Positions 60,427 through 64,000 of a stretch of 64,000 bases of DNA are shown piece after piece. Location of the stretch: NCBI GenBank assembly GCA_009746045.1, contig RPFO01000103.1:1722721-1786720 (forward strand), read 5' to 3'. Source of the DNA: Mesostigma viride. Taxonomy: Eukaryota > Streptophyta > Mesostigmatophyceae > Mesostigmatales > Mesostigmataceae. Numbering within the stretch: position 1 is the first letter of the stretch; the number at the start of each line of letters is the position of its first letter. Both the position numbers and the translations under genes were made by a program. The notes under the pieces were generated by a model. The model searched no databases. It had not been told where the DNA came from and saw nothing but the letters and a program-made list of their open reading frames with translations.

Positions 60427-62799
60427 CTACGGATTGCGCCTCTGGGTGCGCAGAAACTGCCTCCTACGAGGTCCTGTCAGCTGGGTGCCAGCTGCCAGCG
60501 TGCGGGTCGTGCGGCCATTGGCCTCAGCCCACGCGCGGCCAGCCGGGCTGCGGGCTGACAGGGGCTGCATGGCACGCTGGCGGCGCCCGTCATCGTCGAG
60601 CGCGGTGACAGGCCCTGCGTGGAACACGTTCCAGCACGCGCCCAAGCACAGTGCCTGGTCGCAGTCCTTGCACCAGAAGTTGGTGCGCTTGCGCTCGGGG
60701 ATGGTGGCGCATACCACGCATTGCGCCTGCTCCGTCCACGGAATGCGCTCGGGCACGAGGTGGGTGCCGCTGAAACGCCCGTCCAGCCCAGGCTGGTGGG
60801 CCTCCGCGATGCGGTCGATGTCCAGCCGGGCGCCATGCCACTGATTGTTCACCAGCTGCTGTGAGAGCAAGCTGAGGAACCCCACGTGGGAGAGGCAGTC
60901 AGGGCGGTTGGCGCGGGTGAGAGTCTGCAGGATGTAGGCGTTGCCGACCGCGTTGGCCAGGTGCCCCGTGGCGACCCGGTGCCACCACACCCGCGAGACA
61001 AGGGCCTTCTGCAGGTCGTAGTTGCTGGCGAGCTGGTCAAACTTGTCCACTGCCTTGTAGCAGCTCCAGTACGCGGGAATGAGCGAGGGGGCAGTGACCA
61101 TGACGCGCTCGTCGCGGCCGCCATGGCGGCTGACCATCTCCTCCTCAAGGGGGATGCCCTTGGCCAGCACCCACACGAGCTTGCGGTCCTGCCAGGCGGC
61201 CAAGGTCAGCCCATCACGCTTGACAGCCCATGCGTAGTCCCCCTGGGCTGGCCTGCGGGGCACGAGGCGCTTGACCTCGGTGAAGGGGAGGCCACGACGG
61301 TTGGGGAGCACTGTGCCCACCACGCGGTGGCCCATGCGGTGGCACGCCTCAATCACCTCACGGCCGGTGTAGAACCGGTCCATGGCCATGTGGACCCCGT
61401 GTGGCAACGTGCTGGCAAGCTCATTCACCACGTGGAAGGTATGGTTGACCTGGGCCAGCTTGTCGTACGTGTTGGCATGGTACAGGTAGCCGGTGGGCCA
61501 GTCGTTCAGGCAATACTGCTTCACGTGGAAGGGGGCAGGCTTGCTCGGGTTGAAGCACCGTATTGGGCACAGCTTGTGCCTGGACGCGATGCTCCTCTCG
61601 TCAATGGCAGCCGCGCTACCCGGGATGAAGTACTTCTTGTAGGCGTCGTTCAAGATGTCCTCCAGCCACAAGAACTGCCACAGTCGCCACTCGCGTGTCT
61701 GCGTGTTGGCGGGGCGCTCAGCAGAGTCCCGGAAGTGCAAGAAGCGTGTAATCTGCTGGAAGCGCAGCAGGGGCATCACGTGCTGCAGGTTGGCAGCATG
61801 AGCAGCACCAAGTGGTTGGCCAGAAAAATAATCCCCCCTGGCAGGCATGCTCACGAGTGACATGGTCAAGAGGATGCCCAGCCACTTGCCCAGCTCGTTC
61901 ATGGAAAGAGGCGACCACTCCCGTGCCCCAGCAGATGCCGTGCGCTGCTTCTCCTCGGCATAGCGGTTTGTCTCCTTGACAATGCGCTCCAGCACAGGGC
62001 CAGGCTGCCAGAACAGCAGGAACAGGTCGAGAGGAGAAAACCGGTAAGGAACACCCGGGATGTTTTGATACATCGCCTTGCGCTCACTGTCAAACGGCGC
62101 ACCATGCGGCACTCGGGGCAGTTCTGCAGGATCCGGCTTGCCAGTGCCGAACACCCACTCATCCCCGCCATCGTCGCCACCATCCGGATCATCATCCCCC
62201 GCATCTTCCGACTCAGCATCGCTGTCCACAAGCTCGGGAACGATGTCGTCGTCATCAGAAGAGTCGCTGGGCTCGGAGTCGGGCTGATCCGGAGGGGGCA
62301 GCCGCTGCAGACGCCTTTTTGGCACTCTGCCGGTTGCAGGCGTCCTCCTCGGGTTGCCTGCACGACGCTTGGCACGTTTCTTGGGCGGGGAGGAGGAAAT
62401 ATCCTCGCTATCCTGCTCGTCATCGCTGTCCGGCTCCGATGCCGGCTCCGAGGCATCTGGACCGTCACCTGCGCTCCCACCTTCCTGCCCATCGCTGCCT
62501 GCATCCCCTTCCTCCTCTACCTCGTCCTCCGCAGGCCTAGAGGTCTCTCCTACCTTCCTGAACTGAAAAATCTGCTCTTTTGTCAACTTATATTTGCATG
62601 GATCGTCGACAAATTTGCACCATCCCTGCTTTTTATCGCGTGTCACCTCCGCTACATGGCCGTCTAGGCGATACTGCGCATGATTCTCACCATATTCTTG
62701 CACTGCCCACGGCTCTCCGAAGAAGGCCGGAGGCACTGCCACCTTAAATCCAAGTTTCAGTCGAAATGTGGCCAGCAGCTGGCCAGTAGGCGACGCCAT
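60427..62799 (-). CDS. PiggyBac-type transposase, 790 residues
   Basis: The enzyme excises the element and reinserts it at TTAA by a DDD-type mechanism. The first ATG (62799) gives MASPTGQLLATFRLKLGFKV; the frame is open further upstream but without an ATG. Order of parts: N-terminal region with WCKFVDDPCKYKL; a long acidic disordered stretch with basic PPKKRAKRRAG and RVPKRRL clusters (possible nuclear signals); then the DDE_Tnp_1_7 domain from about YRFSPLDLFLLFW. Catalytic Asp candidates: AAIDERSIA, HMAMDRFYTG and KAVDKFDQLASNYD, matching family motifs (DE, DNFFTS, VDxxDQ). The C-terminus has a cysteine-rich finger CVVCATIP...FWCKDCDQALCLGACWNVFH, the family's DNA-binding domain, and an Arg-rich end. 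Length is above the usual 550-650 because of the acidic insert. No stop or frameshift is seen. Its neighbours are its own inverted ends. Confidence 0.92.
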   Translation of the reverse strand: MASPTGQLLATFRLKLGFKVAVPPAFFGEPWAVQEYGENHAQYRLDGHVAEVTRDKKQGWCKFVDDPCKYKLTKEQIFQFRKVGETSRPAEDEVEEEGDAGSDGQEGGSAGDGPDASEPASEPDSDDEQDSEDISSSPPKKRAKRRAGNPRRTPATGRVPKRRLQRLPPPDQPDSEPSDSSDDDDIVPELVDSDAESEDAGDDDPDGGDDGGDEWVFGTGKPDPAELPRVPHGAPFDSERKAMYQNIPGVPYRFSPLDLFLLFWQPGPVLERIVKETNRYAEEKQRTASAGAREWSPLSMNELGKWLGILLTMSLVSMPARGDYFSGQPLGAAHAANLQHVMPLLRFQQITRFLHFRDSAERPANTQTREWRLWQFLWLEDILNDAYKKYFIPGSAAAIDERSIASRHKLCPIRCFNPSKPAPFHVKQYCLNDWPTGYLYHANTYDKLAQVNHTFHVVNELASTLPHGVHMAMDRFYTGREVIEACHRMGHRVVGTVLPNRRGLPFTEVKRLVPRRPAQGDYAWAVKRDGLTLAAWQDRKLVWVLAKGIPLEEEMVSRHGGRDERVMVTAPSLIPAYWSCYKAVDKFDQLASNYDLQKALVSRVWWHRVATGHLANAVGNAYILQTLTRANRPDCLSHVGFLSLLSQQLVNNQWHGARLDIDRIAEAHQPGLDGRFSGTHLVPERIPWTEQAQCVVCATIPERKRTNFWCKDCDQALCLGACWNVFHAGPVTALDDDGRRQRAMQPLSARSPAGRAWAEANGRTTRTLAAGTQLTGPRRRQFLRTQRRNP

Positions 62800-63192
62800 G
62801 TCTGCCGAGGTCAGACGTCGTCTTCGTCGTCGTGCACGTCTTTTGGCAAAAAACGCGCATTTTTTTCCCGCCGAAAGTACCCCAGGACCAGGGTACCCCC
62901 CTGGGTTTGCCAGATCATAACTCCCTGGCCAATTGTCCAAAGTACGGTCTGAATAGACCCAGGCATAGAGTACGTCTAGATCTATCGGCTGGGCCAGGTT
63001 TGACCGTTGAATTATTTTTGGCGCGGCGCCTGGTTCTGCCACAAACTCAGTCCGTTAGAGTGGTAGGACTTCAACTGGAGCCACGAAAACGGACTCAGTA
63101 CAAATTAAGGGTTAAGACATATGAAGTGAGATCGACAACTGTTCTATTGTAGTTGTGAAACAACTAATTTAGTTAGACATTAGTTACTTCCA

Positions 63193-63260
<68 letters not shown>

Positions 63261-63286
63261 TGCGTGTGCGTGTGCGTGTGCGTGTG
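63193..63286. repeat. (GTGGTC)n and (GTGCGT)n hexanucleotide array
   Basis: About eleven GTGGTC units are followed by four or five GTGCGT units, 80 bp right of the piggyBac-like element. Confidence 0.93.
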
Positions 63287-64000
63287 AGCAGGATTGAGTG
63301 TGGGCAAGTGCAAGTGCAAGGGCAAAATATCTAGAACCTTGATGTCTAATCACTGCAAGAAAATGTCCTCAAATGAGGACATTTTAAAGATGGATACCAT
63401 TTGTAATAACTCACACATGTCAACACATCCATGGGTACGGTATGGAACCATTAACTTTCATGATATGCTCAAGAGTTGAAATGCTTTGATCCATGAAATA
63501 TGCTCATTGTATAATTGTTTACGATTTATGAATGCAGGGGGGTCGTTACACGAGTGACCAAAAAGCACTCTGACAAGTCATGTTCAATGTGCCAAGAAAG
63601 AAGGCATGGCCAGGTCATGTCTGGTCCTGAAAATGCACCGAGGGTGCCCACAACATGTCTACGTTACACCCTCGCTATCCTAGACCCTGCAGCCTGCCAG
63701 GGGGGGGGGGCACAAAATGTAACTGGCAGCCAGGGACGATGGTGCAGGCCAAATACAGGTATAAAGCTGTAGCAGGTGTAAAGCTAGCTCAGTCCAAAGA
63801 GTGAAACAAGAAGCAAATATTTGCGTAGGCCAAGGTTAGGTCCAAGATTGTCATTAGAGGCTTGGCTGCCACCACGGTGCTAAACCATGATGCTGAAGCC
63901 TCGCATTAGATATGATACATATACTGAAAAGAGGCACATATTGTATACACAATATAAACAATGTAAACATGACAAGCTCAAGTTTCCAAGCCAGTCTTCA
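63287..64000. other. Right end of window, no gene recognised
   Basis: Short ORFs only; GTGCAAGTGCAAGGGCAA repeats at 63308 and a 10-base G run near 63700. Nothing else could be assigned. Confidence 0.5.

Larger units (their letters stand above)
59788..63111 (-). mobile_element. Complete piggyBac-like transposon, 3324 bp, TTAA target duplication
   Basis: Left end TTAA|CCCTTCAATTGTGTCAACTG (TTAA 59784-59787). The right end read inward is TTAA|CCCTTAATTTGTACTGAGTC (TTAA 63112-63115). A 16-bp subterminal inverted repeat ACGGACTGAGTTTGKG lies at 59819-59834 and 63040-63055, and a direct motif CAACTGGARCC at 59802 and 63072. The only large gene is the transposase on the - strand. A 24-bp perfect palindrome sits between the stop codon and the left end. 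Ends, target duplication and transposase ORF are all intact, so the element looks recent and possibly active. Confidence 0.9.

Noticed and set aside
60886-61860. 324-codon + strand ORF
   Set aside because: Antisense shadow of the piggyBac transposase.

Overview
The window is eukaryotic nuclear DNA, most likely from a flagellated unicellular alga. A green (prasinophyte-like) alga is my best guess, but the sequence does not settle the lineage. Evidence: spliced genes with GT-AG introns whose exon phases join cleanly, long introns full of minisatellites, two genes of flagellar or microtubule type, an Aurora-like kinase of a form I associate with green algae, and several classes of eukaryotic transposable element. 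I see no bacterial features (operons, CRISPR, Shine-Dalgarno-led genes).

Layout. (1) 1-10265, + strand: the 3' part of a tubulin-tyrosine-ligase-like (TTLL) gene, seven exons giving the C-terminal 271 residues; its 5' part lies left of the window. Its introns hold five unrelated tandem repeats (periods 9, 33, about 44, 3 and 28 bp). (2) 10511-10959: a retroposon copy with an 11-bp target duplication, between convergent genes. (3) 11859-19512, - strand: an Aurora-like Ser/Thr kinase with five recognised exons and a tail of about 590 residues, N-terminus unresolved. (4) 19513-23136: the divergent intergenic region, with a perfect 140-bp tandem duplication, a possible minus-strand exon and a possible 40-residue membrane microprotein. 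(5) 23137-43146, + strand: an eight-exon gene for a predicted 3507-residue protein. A 9.5-kb first exon encodes a huge acidic, repetitive, disordered region, followed by about seven SHIPPO/STPG (sperm-tail PG-rich) repeats spread over small exons. Its introns carry minisatellites, including 2.9 kb of a 26-bp repeat, and fossils of neighbouring exon ends. (6) 43147-64000: a transposon-rich block. It holds a 4.1-kb non-autonomous piggyBac-like element with nested duplications, a 5'-truncated LINE (+), a 1.3-kb hAT-like element with 8-bp target duplications and an unfamiliar 172-residue ORF, a decayed L1-like LINE (-) with a retroposon inside it, and a complete 3.3-kb piggyBac-like element with an intact transposase ORF.

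How the parts relate. The TTLL-like protein, the STPG-repeat protein and the Aurora-like kinase all fit a microtubule or axoneme theme, but physical linkage in a eukaryote does not prove a shared function. The strongest novelties are: the fusion of a >3100-residue acidic region to an STPG array; a TTLL whose metal-binding Glu-x-Asn is replaced; decayed copies of exon ends with their splice donors inside adjacent introns; and two distinct TTAA-flanked transposon families in a region rich in TTAA tails left by a retroposon family with a conserved 3' hairpin. All exon joins are read by eye, but the total coding lengths stay in frame for both long genes.
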